Origin: Hyphomicrobiales bacterium
GTDB lineage: Bacteria > Pseudomonadota > Alphaproteobacteria > Rhizobiales > Beijerinckiaceae
Assembly (NCBI GenBank): GCA_930633525.1
Contig: CAKNFP010000002.1
Coordinates: forward strand, 1,922,001 to 1,986,000
Direction: 5' to 3'
Length of the DNA stretch: 64,000 bases
Under the pieces are notes generated by a model. The model was not told the origin of the DNA. It ran no database searches and saw only the letters and a program-made list of their open reading frames with translations. Below, one piece after another: positions 52,882 to 62,403 of the stretch (its first letter is position 1; each line of letters begins with the position of its first letter). The position numbers and the translations under genes are program-made.

Positions 52882-53829
52882 TTATAGACCGTCGATGACG
52901 CTATCAGGCATGGGGCTTCCCGGCGGAGAATAGACGTCCGGGTTGAGCACATCCTTCAGCACGTTCACGAAGGTCTGGGCCGCGAGCGAGAGCGGGCGGC
53001 GTTTTGGAATGATCATGCCGATCGAGACGGGAATGCGCGGCTCGAACTGGCGTATCACAATATGGTCCAGCTCGCCCGCGTCCCATACGGAGAAATGATC
53101 GACGAGCGCCACGCCGCGTCCGCGCTCCACCAAGCGGCGTATCAACTGGCTCTGGTTGGAAATCAGATAGTTGGACGGCCGCACACCCTCGGTGGAGAAG
53201 GAGCGGAAGATCGCCGCGCCAAAAGGCACGGAACGCGGATAGGTGACGAAGGGCTGCCCGGCCAGGTCGCTCGCCAGGATGATGCGGTGCTTGGCGAGTT
53301 CATGCGCCTTGGGCATGATGCACACCATCGAGGCCGTTTTCAGCGTCTGCGTCATCAGGTCCGACTCGTGCTCGGGATGATGGACGAGGCCAAAGTCGTA
53401 GTTGCCGCGGCTGACATAGGTGTGGATCTTGTCCGAGTCGAGCAGGTCGACCTGCACCTGGATCCCCGGATACTGGCTGTTGAAGCGCTCCATCGCCATG
53501 GGGATGAGCGCTGTGCTGAAGGCCGACAGGATGCCGATATTGACGTAGCCCTGCGCCATCGTGGTGAGGTCCAGCGACAGGTTTTCGAATAGGGTCAGCT
53601 CGTCCATCAACCGAGTGGCATGGGTGAAGAGAAGCTCGGCCTCGGGGGTCGGGCGCAGCCGTCCGGCGCGACGCTCGAACAGCCTGACGCCCGCAAAGTC
53701 TTCCAGCTGTTTGAGTGATTTGCTGGCGTTCGGCTGGGTCGTATGGAGCGCCTGCGCGGCCTCCGTGACCGAGCCCGTCTTCATGAAGGCGGCGAGCGTG
53801 TCGAGATGGCGCAGCTTGATCCGGCGCAT
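52882..53829 (-). CDS. LysR family transcription regulator
   Basis: About 315 residues. The winged helix is at 5-65 (LRHLDTLAAFMKTGSVTEAAQALHTTQPNASKSLKQLE), followed by a two-lobed effector domain starting VNIGILSAF. ATG 53829 fits the standard LysR length; the frame is open further upstream, but that stretch contains a likely LysR operator (53851-53865). It diverges from the HyuA gene across 146 bp and likely controls that operon. Confidence 0.9.
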   Translation of the reverse strand: MRRIKLRHLDTLAAFMKTGSVTEAAQALHTTQPNASKSLKQLEDFAGVRLFERRAGRLRPTPEAELLFTHATRLMDELTLFENLSLDLTTMAQGYVNIGILSAFSTALIPMAMERFNSQYPGIQVQVDLLDSDKIHTYVSRGNYDFGLVHHPEHESDLMTQTLKTASMVCIMPKAHELAKHRIILASDLAGQPFVTYPRSVPFGAAIFRSFSTEGVRPSNYLISNQSQLIRRLVERGRGVALVDHFSVWDAGELDHIVIRQFEPRIPVSIGMIIPKRRPLSLAAQTFVNVLKDVLNPDVYSPPGSPMPDSVIDGL

Positions 53830-53850
53830 GCTTCGATGGAACTCCAGCAC

Positions 53851-53865
53851 ATTCCAATATGGAAT
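53851..53865. promoter_or_regulatory. Probable LysR operator
   Basis: ATTCCA-ATA-TGGAAT is a perfect interrupted dyad. It contains the T-N11-A form typical of LysR binding boxes (T at 53852, A at 53864) and lies 22 bp upstream of the LysR start, in the region shared with the divergent operon. Confidence 0.6.
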
Positions 53866-53975
53866 GGAAAGCTCGAATAATTGAATTTTACGGGATAGGG
53901 AAGCCCCTCCTAGAGTGCCGGTGATCAACGGATTTGGCGGCTGTCCCTGCCGCCGGAAAGACGAACCGCATCATC

Positions 53976-56021
53976 ATGGGCACTATCAGGGTTGGCATCG
54001 ACGTCGGCGGAACCTTCACGGATTTCACTGTGCTTGACGACGAAACGGGCGCCATGCGTCATTTCAAGGTGTCATCGACGCCGCATGATCCGTCCGAGGC
54101 GATCGAGACCGGCATCGCCAGTTTTCCGGAGCGCGGGCTCTCCGCGGCCGATGTCGTGCATTTCGGCCACGGCACCACGGTTGCGACCAACATGGTCATC
54201 GAGCGCCGGGGCGGCAAGACAGGCCTCCTGACGACCGCAGGGTTCCGCGACGTGCTCGAGATCGGCCGGCAGACGCGGCCGGACCTGTTCGACATGAGCG
54301 TGCGCAAGCCCGACCCGCTGGTGGTGCGTCCGCTGCGCCTTGAAGTCTCCGAGCGCCTCGGCCCCGACGGCGAAATGATCCTGCCCCTCGACGAGGAAGG
54401 CGTGGCGGCAGCCGCGCGCCACTTCAGGGAGGCGGAGGTCGAGGCCATCGCGATCGGCTTCCTGCATTCCTATCGCAATCCGACGCATGAGCAGCGCGCC
54501 GCGGCGATCATCCGGGACTATCTGCCCGACGTTTTCATCAGCCTGTCCAGCGACGTGCTGCCCGAATTCCGGGAATACGAGCGCATCTCCACCACGGTTA
54601 TGAACGCCTATCTGATGCCGCGCATGGACGGCTATCTCGACCGCTTCATGAAGCGGTCGCGCAAGACCGGCGTGGAGGCAAAGCCTTACACGATTCATTC
54701 TAACGGCGGCCTGATGTCGACCGAGACGGCGCGCAACTATCCCGTGCGCACCTGCCTGTCCGGCCCGGCGGCTGGCGTCGTCGGCGCGGCCCTCGTCGGC
54801 AAGGCCGCCTCCTTCCCCGACATCATCACCTATGATGTCGGCGGCACGTCCACGGACGTCGCGCTGATTGCGGGCGGCAAGCCCGCCTATTCGGCCGACC
54901 GCGACGTGGCGGGCTATTCCATCCGCTGTCCCATGGTCGACGTCAGCGTCATCGGTGCCGGCGGCGGCTCTATCGCCTGGCTCGACGATGCCGGTGGCCT
55001 CAAGGTCGGCCCGCAGAGCGCGGCAGCCGTGCCCGGCCCGGCCGCCTATGGCAAGGGCGGTACGGAAGCGACCATCACCGACGCCAATATCGTCCTCCAG
55101 CGGCTCAATCCCGTCGCCTTGCTCGACGGCGCCATGCCGGTCGACCGCGAGGCCGCGCTGAAAGCGGTCGGCGCGGTGGCCGAGAAGATCGGCCGCAGCG
55201 TCGAGGACACGGCCTGGGGCGTCATCCGCATCGCAGTTGCCAATATGGCGCGCGCGATCCGCGCCGTGTCCATGGACAAGGGCCATGATCTCAAGCAATT
55301 CGCCTTGATGGCCTTCGGCGGCGCAGGCCCGCTGCACGCCTCGCTGGTCGCCGCCGAGACCGGGCTCGAGACCGTAATCATTCCGGAATCGCCCGGTACC
55401 ATGTGCGCGCGCGGCGTGTTGCTGTCCGACGTCACCCGCGACTTCGTCTCGACCCAGATCAAACGGGCGCAAGGCGAGAGCTGGGGAGAGATCACGTCGG
55501 CGGTCAGTGCGCTGGAGGAACAGGCCCGCGCGTGGCTGGAAGCCGAGACCATTCCCGATGACAAGCGCGCGCTGCAGCATATCGCGGAAGCCCGCTACGC
55601 CGGCCAAAACCACGAGATCCGCGTGGAAGGCGTACTGACGACAGCCGTGGATTTCGCCGCCCGCTTCGCCGAGGCGCACAAGGTGGTCTACGGCTATGCG
55701 CTCGACGATCACCCGGTCGAGATCGTCAACCTCCGCGTCCAGGCGATTGGCCATGCCGGCCGTCCGCTACAGACGGTGGCTGATGTGCAGGGCTCCATGG
55801 CCGCGGCCAAAATGGGCGAGCGTGACGTTTATGTCGGCCCTGAGCGCGGCTGGCTGACGATGCCGGTCTACAAGCGCGCGCTGATGCCCCAGGGCGAGGA
55901 ATTCTCCGGCCCGGCCATCATCGAGGAACTGACCTCGACGGCCTATGTGCTTCCCGACCAGCAGGGCGTCGTCGACGCCTATGGCAACATCATCCTCAAG
56001 TTTGTGAAGGGTCGCGCGTGA
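53976..56021 (+). CDS. HyuA-type ATP-dependent hydantoinase/oxoprolinase subunit
   Basis: About 681 residues, the usual HyuA size. ATP-fold motifs are GIDVGGTFTDFTV (about 7-19), GTTVATN, SGPAAGVVGA, DVGGTSTDVALI and FGGAGPLHA. With a HyuB partner such proteins open five-membered lactam or hydantoin rings using ATP, or carboxylate ketones. It is shorter than the acetone carboxylase beta subunit at 48196 and lacks the N-terminal MTDTFF form, so a ring-opening role is more likely. ATG 53976 begins right at the conserved fold but has no strong ribosome site; a TTG at 53934 is an alternative. Confidence 0.93.
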   Translation: MGTIRVGIDVGGTFTDFTVLDDETGAMRHFKVSSTPHDPSEAIETGIASFPERGLSAADVVHFGHGTTVATNMVIERRGGKTGLLTTAGFRDVLEIGRQTRPDLFDMSVRKPDPLVVRPLRLEVSERLGPDGEMILPLDEEGVAAAARHFREAEVEAIAIGFLHSYRNPTHEQRAAAIIRDYLPDVFISLSSDVLPEFREYERISTTVMNAYLMPRMDGYLDRFMKRSRKTGVEAKPYTIHSNGGLMSTETARNYPVRTCLSGPAAGVVGAALVGKAASFPDIITYDVGGTSTDVALIAGGKPAYSADRDVAGYSIRCPMVDVSVIGAGGGSIAWLDDAGGLKVGPQSAAAVPGPAAYGKGGTEATITDANIVLQRLNPVALLDGAMPVDREAALKAVGAVAEKIGRSVEDTAWGVIRIAVANMARAIRAVSMDKGHDLKQFALMAFGGAGPLHASLVAAETGLETVIIPESPGTMCARGVLLSDVTRDFVSTQIKRAQGESWGEITSAVSALEEQARAWLEAETIPDDKRALQHIAEARYAGQNHEIRVEGVLTTAVDFAARFAEAHKVVYGYALDDHPVEIVNLRVQAIGHAGRPLQTVADVQGSMAAAKMGERDVYVGPERGWLTMPVYKRALMPQGEEFSGPAIIEELTSTAYVLPDQQGVVDAYGNIILKFVKGRA

Positions 56022-57652
56022 TGCGACAGCACGTCAAGCCTCCGCGCGAGTTCGACGCCATCGAGATGGAGGTTTACTCCAACCGGTTCATGTCGATCAC
56101 CGACGAGATGGGCCTCAGCCTCGTCCGCTCCTCGTTCTCCACCAATATCAAGGAGCGCAAGGACTGCTCCGTCGGCCTGTTCGACGGTACCGGCCGCCTG
56201 ATCGTGCAGGCCTCGCATATTCCGGTGCATCTCGGTTCGCTGCAGGGCGGCGTGGCCGCGGTGCTCGAGAACTTCAAGCCCGAGGAGATCAAGCCGGGCG
56301 ACGCCTTCATCTGCAACGACCCCTATCTCGCCGGCGGCTCGCACACGCCCGATATCTCGATCCTCACGCCGGTGTTCTATGAGGGGCGGCTGTGCTTCTT
56401 CGCCGCCAATCTCGGGCATCACTCAGACGTTGGCGGCGGGGTGCCGGGGTCCTGCGACCCGAGCCAGACCAGCATCTTCGCCGAGGGCCTGCGTATTCCT
56501 GTATTGAAGATCGCGCGCGAGGGCGTCCTCGACGAGCAGATCGTCAAGTTGATCAGCACCAACAGCCGCGATCCGCTGGAGCGCGTGCTCGACCTCAAGG
56601 TGCAGATTGCGACCAACGAGATCGGCCGCCGCAAATTGGTCGCGCTCGCCGACCAGTTCGGCATCGGCACAGTCGAGAAGGCGGTCGACGACCTCATCGC
56701 CTATTCGGAAAGCCGCCTGCGCAAGCGCATCAAGGATCTGCCCGATGGCACCTATTCGGGCGAGGCCTTCATCGACGGTGACGGCATCGGCCATGAGCCC
56801 TGCCGTATCAAGGTCGCCATCAAGGTCGAGGGTGAGGGCATCACCTTTGACTTCACCGGCACCGATGTGCAGGCACGGGGAGCTGTCAATATTCCGAAGA
56901 CGGCCCTCGATGCCACCTGCTACTACACCATCAAGGCCCTGCTCGACCCGACACTGCCGCCCAATGAGGGCATGGCGCTTCCTGTCACCATCGTGGCGGA
57001 AGAGGGGACCCTCGTGCGGCCCAAATTCCCGGCGGCGGTCGGCATCCGCTCAACCAGTTGTCAACGCGTGGTGCGCGCCATCTTCCAGGCTTTCGCCGAT
57101 GTTCTGCCCAAGGAGAAAGTCTTCGCCTCCTCCGCGGACATGAATGCGACGATGATTTTCTTCGGCCCGCACAAAACGCGCGAAGGCAACTTCGTTTATC
57201 TGGAAACGGTGGGGGGCGGCGCAGGCGCGAGCCTCGCACATGACGGCATGAACGGCATTCAGGTGCATATCACCAACACGTCGAACCTGCCGGCCGAAGC
57301 ACTCGAGATCGAATATCCCCTGATGGTGCGCCGCTATGCGCTTGCCGACGGTTCCGGCGGCGAGGGGCATACCACCGGCGGCATGGGTATCGTCCGCGAG
57401 GTCGTCGCCATGACCGACGGCATCCGTGCGAATGCCTCCAGCGAGGGCCTGCGTACGCCGGCCGACGGCGTCTTCGGCGGTGGCGCCGGCGAGGTGGCCC
57501 ATCTCAAGTTCGGGGCTGCGGACGGCAAGACGACCGAATACGACATATCGATCACCAACATCCTCATGAACCGCGGGGACAGCCTGTTCCTGCAAACGCC
57601 GGGCGGCGGTGGCTTCGGTCGCGCGTCTGGACCTGAAGCATCTGGAGAATGA
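56018..57652 (+). CDS. HyuB-type hydantoinase/oxoprolinase subunit
   Basis: 544 residues of the HyuB family. The segments KDCSVGLFDGTGRLIVQASHIPVHLGSL, FICNDPYLAGGSHTPD and the C-terminal Gly-rich FLQTPGGGGFGRASG are typical. It overlaps the HyuA gene by 4 bases (ATGA) and would form the active complex with it. No gamma-like gene follows, unlike acetone carboxylase, which supports a hydantoinase or oxoprolinase-type activity. Confidence 0.93.
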   Translation: MMRQHVKPPREFDAIEMEVYSNRFMSITDEMGLSLVRSSFSTNIKERKDCSVGLFDGTGRLIVQASHIPVHLGSLQGGVAAVLENFKPEEIKPGDAFICNDPYLAGGSHTPDISILTPVFYEGRLCFFAANLGHHSDVGGGVPGSCDPSQTSIFAEGLRIPVLKIAREGVLDEQIVKLISTNSRDPLERVLDLKVQIATNEIGRRKLVALADQFGIGTVEKAVDDLIAYSESRLRKRIKDLPDGTYSGEAFIDGDGIGHEPCRIKVAIKVEGEGITFDFTGTDVQARGAVNIPKTALDATCYYTIKALLDPTLPPNEGMALPVTIVAEEGTLVRPKFPAAVGIRSTSCQRVVRAIFQAFADVLPKEKVFASSADMNATMIFFGPHKTREGNFVYLETVGGGAGASLAHDGMNGIQVHITNTSNLPAEALEIEYPLMVRRYALADGSGGEGHTTGGMGIVREVVAMTDGIRANASSEGLRTPADGVFGGGAGEVAHLKFGAADGKTTEYDISITNILMNRGDSLFLQTPGGGGFGRASGPEASGE

Positions 57653-58704
57653 CTGACATGGCCCTCGAAAACCTGACGCCGAGCGACGACGCGATCAAAT
57701 CCGCGCCCAACCCCAACTATCTCGAGGGGGACTATCTCAAGGGCGTCCTGGAAATGGCCTTTCGCGATGGCAATCCGGTCGCCGAAAAGCTCGTGAATGA
57801 GATCTTCTCGTCGCGCCAGATCGAGTCTGTCTATCTCGTCGGTGCCGGCGGCTCAAACTCCTATATCGAGCCGGTCAAGTATATCCTCGACAAGTATTGT
57901 GACCTGCGCATCGAGCGTATCAACGCGACGGAATTCGAGACACGGCGCCCAAAGCCGGTCAACGAGAAGGCCGTAGTGCTGCTCACCTCGCATAACGGCG
58001 AGACCGAGGACACGGTCGTCGCCGCGCGCTGGGCGAAAACCACGGGCGCGGTCACCGTCGCGCTGACAGCGGGCCATGAGAGCGGGCTCGCCAAGATCTG
58101 CGATCACCTGCTCCCCTACAGCCGTGAGCTGCCGGGGATGCCCAAGACGCTCGTCGCTTATCTCTTCGCGGCGCATCTTCTGAAATATCTCGGCAATCCG
58201 GTCGGCGCCCGCCTCGTGCGCGATCTTGAAGCGATGCCGGCACGCCTGCACGAGATCAAGGATGCAGAGCGTGAGCGCGGCATGGAACTCGCCCGCCGCT
58301 ACAAGGACGAGAACATCTATTATGTTCTCTCCAGCGGGATCCTGTCGGCGCTCAACTACCAGTATTCGATCTGCATCTTCAACGAGATGCTGTGGCTCGA
58401 CGCCTCCGACATCCATTCCGGTGAATTCCGCCACGGGCCGTTCGAGGTGGCCGACGCGGACATGGCCTATATCTTCCTCATGGACAATGGCGAGAACCGC
58501 AAGATCGACCAGCGCGCGCTGAAATTCACCCGGCGCGTCACGGACAAGATCATCACCTTCGACGCCGGTCGTTACGAGGACGTATCACCGCTCCTGTCGC
58601 CTTTCGTCATCGGCGTCACCTGGTACTGGTTCGCCCATACGCTTTCGGTGCTGCGTGAGCATCCGCTCTCGGTGCGCCGCTACATGTGGAAGGTCGACTA
58701 TTGA
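57649..58704 (+). CDS. SIS-domain deglycase-like protein (FrlB/FraB-like)
   Basis: 351 residues with two sugar isomerase (SIS) domains. The first has SVYLVGAGGSNSYIEPVKY (about 62-80) and LLTSHNGETEDTVVAA. The second has YYVLSSGILSALNYQYS and HSGEFRHGPFEVAD, whose Glu and His match the catalytic region of fructosamine-6-phosphate deglycases. Such enzymes split a 6-phosphorylated Amadori compound into glucose-6-phosphate and an amino acid. It overlaps the HyuB gene by 4 bases and is followed by a FrlD-like kinase. Confidence 0.9.
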   Translation: MTDMALENLTPSDDAIKSAPNPNYLEGDYLKGVLEMAFRDGNPVAEKLVNEIFSSRQIESVYLVGAGGSNSYIEPVKYILDKYCDLRIERINATEFETRRPKPVNEKAVVLLTSHNGETEDTVVAARWAKTTGAVTVALTAGHESGLAKICDHLLPYSRELPGMPKTLVAYLFAAHLLKYLGNPVGARLVRDLEAMPARLHEIKDAERERGMELARRYKDENIYYVLSSGILSALNYQYSICIFNEMLWLDASDIHSGEFRHGPFEVADADMAYIFLMDNGENRKIDQRALKFTRRVTDKIITFDAGRYEDVSPLLSPFVIGVTWYWFAHTLSVLREHPLSVRRYMWKVDY

Positions 58705-58819
58705 TGGCAAAGCGCCCGCCAGCATCGTTGCCGGACGATCAGATGCGCGTCCCGCATCAGGCGGAACGCCGCTTGCGGGTGCGTGCCTGCCTCTTGGACC
58801 ACCTGGGCAGGAGGCCGGC

Positions 58820-59713
58820 ATGGCTGTGACCGACAACGATTTGCGCGGTTCGCGCGTGATAGGGCTCGGCGACAATGTCGTCGACCGCTATCTCAACGCC
58901 GGGGTCATGTATCCCGGCGGCAATGCGCTCAACTTCGCGGCCTATGCCAAGATGCTGGGCGCGGACGCAGCGTTCCTCGGTACGTTCGGGACCGACCGCG
59001 CCGGCGACCATGTCCGCGCGACGCTTGACGCGCTTGCGATACCGACCACGCATTGCCGCGTCGTCGAAGGCGCGAACGGCCATGCCGATGTGCGGATCGT
59101 CGGCGGAAATCGCGAGTTCGTCTTTTCCAACAAGGGCGGTGTCGCGCGCGAGCATCCCTTCGTGCCGGACCAGGCCGATCTCGACTATCTCGCGCGCTTC
59201 GCGCTGGTGCATACCAGCTGCTACAGCCACCTCAACGCGCAACTCGCTGTGCTGCGCCCGGCCTGTGCGCTCCTGACGTACGACTTTTCCTATCGCTGGC
59301 AGGTTGATGATCTGATCGGCCCCGTGGCGCCCTATCTCGATTTCGCGGCGCTGTCGGCCGGCGATGTTGGCCGCGAGCGCGGTATTGCCGCGCTCCGCGA
59401 GACGGTGGCGCAGGGCTGCGGCCTCGCACTGGCGACACTCGGGCCCGAGGGCGCGATCGCTTATAATGGCGAGGACTTCATCGCTGTCGCACCGCAACCG
59501 ACCGAGGTCGTGGATACGCTGGGCGCCGGGGATGCCTTCATCACCGCGATGCTGCTGTCGCTCGCAGCGTCCGGCTGGCGCCGCGGAGTACGTCCGCCAG
59601 CTGGCGTCATCCGCGCCGCAATGGACCGGGGCGCTGAATTCGCGGCGCGGATCTGTCGGATCGAGGGCGCCTTCGGCCATGTCGCGCCGATCGACGCCGA
59701 AACCCCGGCTTGA
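58820..59713 (+). CDS. PfkB-family sugar kinase (FrlD-like)
   Basis: About 297 residues. The N-terminus GLGDNVVDRYL and PGGNALNFAAYAKMLG parallels the fructosamine kinase FrlD more closely than ribokinase. The C-terminal VDTLGAGDAFI contains the anion hole and catalytic Asp. It would phosphorylate the sugar C6 of a glycated amine, making the substrate for the SIS-domain enzyme. ATG 58820 follows GGAGG. The 115-bp gap before it is open as a 41-codon frame coupled to the SIS stop. Confidence 0.9.
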   Translation: MAVTDNDLRGSRVIGLGDNVVDRYLNAGVMYPGGNALNFAAYAKMLGADAAFLGTFGTDRAGDHVRATLDALAIPTTHCRVVEGANGHADVRIVGGNREFVFSNKGGVAREHPFVPDQADLDYLARFALVHTSCYSHLNAQLAVLRPACALLTYDFSYRWQVDDLIGPVAPYLDFAALSAGDVGRERGIAALRETVAQGCGLALATLGPEGAIAYNGEDFIAVAPQPTEVVDTLGAGDAFITAMLLSLAASGWRRGVRPPAGVIRAAMDRGAEFAARICRIEGAFGHVAPIDAETPA

Positions 59714-59725
59714 GGCAGAGGCGCG

Positions 59726-61429
59726 ATGCTCGAAGTCAGGAACCTCTCCATAGCCTTCAAGACCGCAGCGGGCCTCAAATCCGCCGTGCGCGACATTGGC
59801 TTCACCATCAAGCCGGGTGAGATTCTTGGCCTGGTGGGCGAAAGCGGCAGCGGCAAGACCATCACGTCTCTCGGCGTGATGGGTCTGTTGCCGCCCAACG
59901 CCGTCGTCACAAGCGGTGAGGTTCTGGTCGATGGCGTGGACATGCTCAAGCTCGCGCCGGCCGAACTGCGCAAGCTGCGCGGCCGCCATGTGGCGATGAT
60001 CTTCCAGGATCCGATGGCATCGCTCGACCCCATTTTCACCTGTGGGGACCAGATCGTCGAGGCGATCCTGCTGCATGAGACCATCGGCAAGGCAGCCGCA
60101 CGCCGAAAAGCACTTGAACTGTTGGAGAAGGTTCGCATCCCGGACCCGGCCCGCTGCATGCGCTCCTATCCGCATGAGCTGTCCGGCGGTCAATGCCAAC
60201 GCGTCATGATCGCGATGGCGGTGTCCTGCAAGCCGCGCATCATCATTGCCGACGAGCCGACGACGGCGCTTGACGTGACGGTTCAGAAGCAGGTGCTGGA
60301 CCTGCTGCGTGGCCTCAACAAGGAAGTCGGCGCTGCGATTCTGCTGATTACCCACGACCTTGGCGTAATCTACGAGGTCGCCGACCGTGTCGCCGTCATG
60401 TATGCGGGGAATATGATGGAGGAGGCAGCAACGCGCGACCTCTTCGCCAAGCCTCAAAGCGACTATACCAAGGCGCTGATCGACTCCATGCCGACGCTCG
60501 GCCTGCGGCAGGAGCGTTTGCCCGTCATCGAGCGGGATGCGGCGGGCCAGGCCCGCAGCGTCCGGCCGCAGCCGCGTACGCGGCCTGTGGAGACGGTGCG
60601 GCCCATCGGGACGGATGTCCGCCCGCTGCTTGAGCTCAAGGATCTGCGCAAATCCTACTGGGTGAAGCCATCGCCGCTCTCGGCGCCGGTTGAGATGCGC
60701 GCGGTGGACGGTGTCAGCTTCTCCATCGCGCCGCGCACCACGCTGGGGCTTGTCGGTGAATCCGGTTGCGGCAAGACAACGCTGTCGCGTGCGGTCATGC
60801 GTCTGTCCAATCCGGATTCCGGGCAGATCCTGTTCAAGGGTCAGGATATCGCGCAATTGCCGGAACGCGCCATGCGCCCGTTTCGCCGCGAGATCGCGAT
60901 GGTTTTCCAGAACCCCTATGGCTCTCTCAACCCGCGCCAGAACGTAGCCGACCTCATCGAGGCGCCCATGGTGATCTTCGAGGAAGGCACGGCGGCCGAG
61001 CGCGGCAACCATGTCCTGCAGCTGCTCGATGCCGTGGGCCTGCCGCGTGCGGCCGCTGCCAGATATCCGCATGAATTCTCCGGTGGCCAGCGCCAGCGCA
61101 TCGCGGTTGCCCGCGCACTCGCGCTCAAGCCGGCGCTCGTCATTTGCGACGAGGCAGTCTCCGCGCTCGATGTGTCGGTCCAGGCGCAGGTCCTGAACCT
61201 GCTCAAGGACCTGCAGGTGGAGTTCGACCTGACCTATCTGTTCATTTCGCACGACCTGTCGGTGGTCGAGCATGTCAGCGACGCGATCGCGGTCATGCAG
61301 AAGGGGCGCATCGTGGAGGCCGGGCCTGCCGAGGCGGTCTTCAAGGCGCCGCAGCACGCCTATACGCGGCTTCTCCTGGATGCGGTCCCCACCGTCGGCG
61401 CTGAACGCGCGGGGAGGGGAGCCGCATGA
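59726..61429 (+). CDS. Fused dual ATP-binding protein of a dipeptide-type ABC importer
   Basis: 567 residues, DppD and DppF fused. The first half has Walker A GESGSGKT (38-45), signature LSGGQCQRVMIA and an oligopeptide C-terminal extension. The second has Walker A GESGCGKT (near 347) and signature FSGGQRQRIAVARA. The linker (about 268-305) is rich in Arg and Pro. It lies 12 bp after the kinase and overlaps the first permease by 4 bases. Confidence 0.93.
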   Translation: MLEVRNLSIAFKTAAGLKSAVRDIGFTIKPGEILGLVGESGSGKTITSLGVMGLLPPNAVVTSGEVLVDGVDMLKLAPAELRKLRGRHVAMIFQDPMASLDPIFTCGDQIVEAILLHETIGKAAARRKALELLEKVRIPDPARCMRSYPHELSGGQCQRVMIAMAVSCKPRIIIADEPTTALDVTVQKQVLDLLRGLNKEVGAAILLITHDLGVIYEVADRVAVMYAGNMMEEAATRDLFAKPQSDYTKALIDSMPTLGLRQERLPVIERDAAGQARSVRPQPRTRPVETVRPIGTDVRPLLELKDLRKSYWVKPSPLSAPVEMRAVDGVSFSIAPRTTLGLVGESGCGKTTLSRAVMRLSNPDSGQILFKGQDIAQLPERAMRPFRREIAMVFQNPYGSLNPRQNVADLIEAPMVIFEEGTAAERGNHVLQLLDAVGLPRAAAARYPHEFSGGQRQRIAVARALALKPALVICDEAVSALDVSVQAQVLNLLKDLQVEFDLTYLFISHDLSVVEHVSDAIAVMQKGRIVEAGPAEAVFKAPQHAYTRLLLDAVPTVGAERAGRGAA

Positions 61430-62403
61430 ATGCGACATTCGCAGGCGCGCTCGCCCTTGTCGGACGCAAGCTTCTGACGGCCTTCGTCCAGCTTCTGGTG
61501 GTGGCGACGCTGATCTTCTCGGTGATGTACATCATGCCGGGCGATCCGGTGCTGCTGCTGCTCGGTGCCGAGAGCAACCCCTCTCCGGAGGCTGTCGCGA
61601 CGATGCGCAGCCAGCTTGGTCTCGACCAGCCGGTGATCAGCCAATATTTCGTCTGGCTCTGGAACGCATTGCATCTCGACTTCGGCAAATCGCTGACGAA
61701 CGGCTATCCCGTTGCCAATTATGTCAAGAGCAACCTGCCGCGCACCCTGGAGCTGGCCTTCGCCGCGATCATCGTGGCGACGCTGATCGGGGTGCCGCTC
61801 GGCATCGCTGCGGCGCTGAAGCGTGGCTCCCTGCGTGACACGGTCCTGACGTCGATTGCCACGATCGGCATTTCGGTGCCGGTTTATATCCTGGGCACGC
61901 TGCTCGTGCTGTTCTTCAGCATCAAGCTCGGCTGGCTGCCGGCCAGCGGCTATACCGACATCTCGCGCAACCTGGTCGAGCATTTCCGCAAGCTTGCCCT
62001 GCCGGCGCTGGCGCTCGGCTTCGGCCTCGCGGCATCGATCGCCCGCATGACCCGCTCGTCGATGCTCGAGATCCTCGGCCGCGACTTCGTGCGCGCGCTC
62101 AGGGCCAAGGGCATGTCCGAGCACCGCATCATCTGGCAACACGTACTGCGCAACGCAGCCATTCCGATCGTCACGATCATCGGTCTGCAACTCGGCAATC
62201 TCATGGGCGGCACCGTTCTTGTCGAGGCCATGTTCAACTGGCCGGGCCTGAGCACGCTTCTGGTCAGCGCGGTTTCTGCCCGCAACTATCCGCTGGTGCA
62301 GGGCTCGATGCTGGCCATCGCGGCGCTGTTCATTCTGATCAACCTGGTCGTGGAGCTGTTCTACAGCCTGCTCGATCCGCGCATCCGCAGGAGACGCTCA
62401 TGA
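61426..62403 (+). CDS. Dipeptide-type ABC importer permease, DppB-like
   Basis: 325 residues. The family segment MYIMPGDPVLLLLGAESNPSPEAVATM and the EAA loop FVRALRAKGMSEHRIIWQHVLRNA are present, with six membrane helices. The ending SLLDPRIRRR is standard. It overlaps both neighbours by 4 bases. Confidence 0.93.
   Translation: MNATFAGALALVGRKLLTAFVQLLVVATLIFSVMYIMPGDPVLLLLGAESNPSPEAVATMRSQLGLDQPVISQYFVWLWNALHLDFGKSLTNGYPVANYVKSNLPRTLELAFAAIIVATLIGVPLGIAAALKRGSLRDTVLTSIATIGISVPVYILGTLLVLFFSIKLGWLPASGYTDISRNLVEHFRKLALPALALGFGLAASIARMTRSSMLEILGRDFVRALRAKGMSEHRIIWQHVLRNAAIPIVTIIGLQLGNLMGGTVLVEAMFNWPGLSTLLVSAVSARNYPLVQGSMLAIAALFILINLVVELFYSLLDPRIRRRRS

Noticed and set aside
53976..57652. A second acetone carboxylase
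   Set aside because: Subunits are shorter (681 and 544 residues versus 717 and 776) and there is no gamma gene; kinase and deglycase neighbours point to another substrate.
58757..61438. 893-codon open frame on the minus strand opposite the kinase and ATPase genes
   Set aside because: It runs antisense across two well-recognised genes and has no family sequence, as expected for a shadow in GC-rich DNA.
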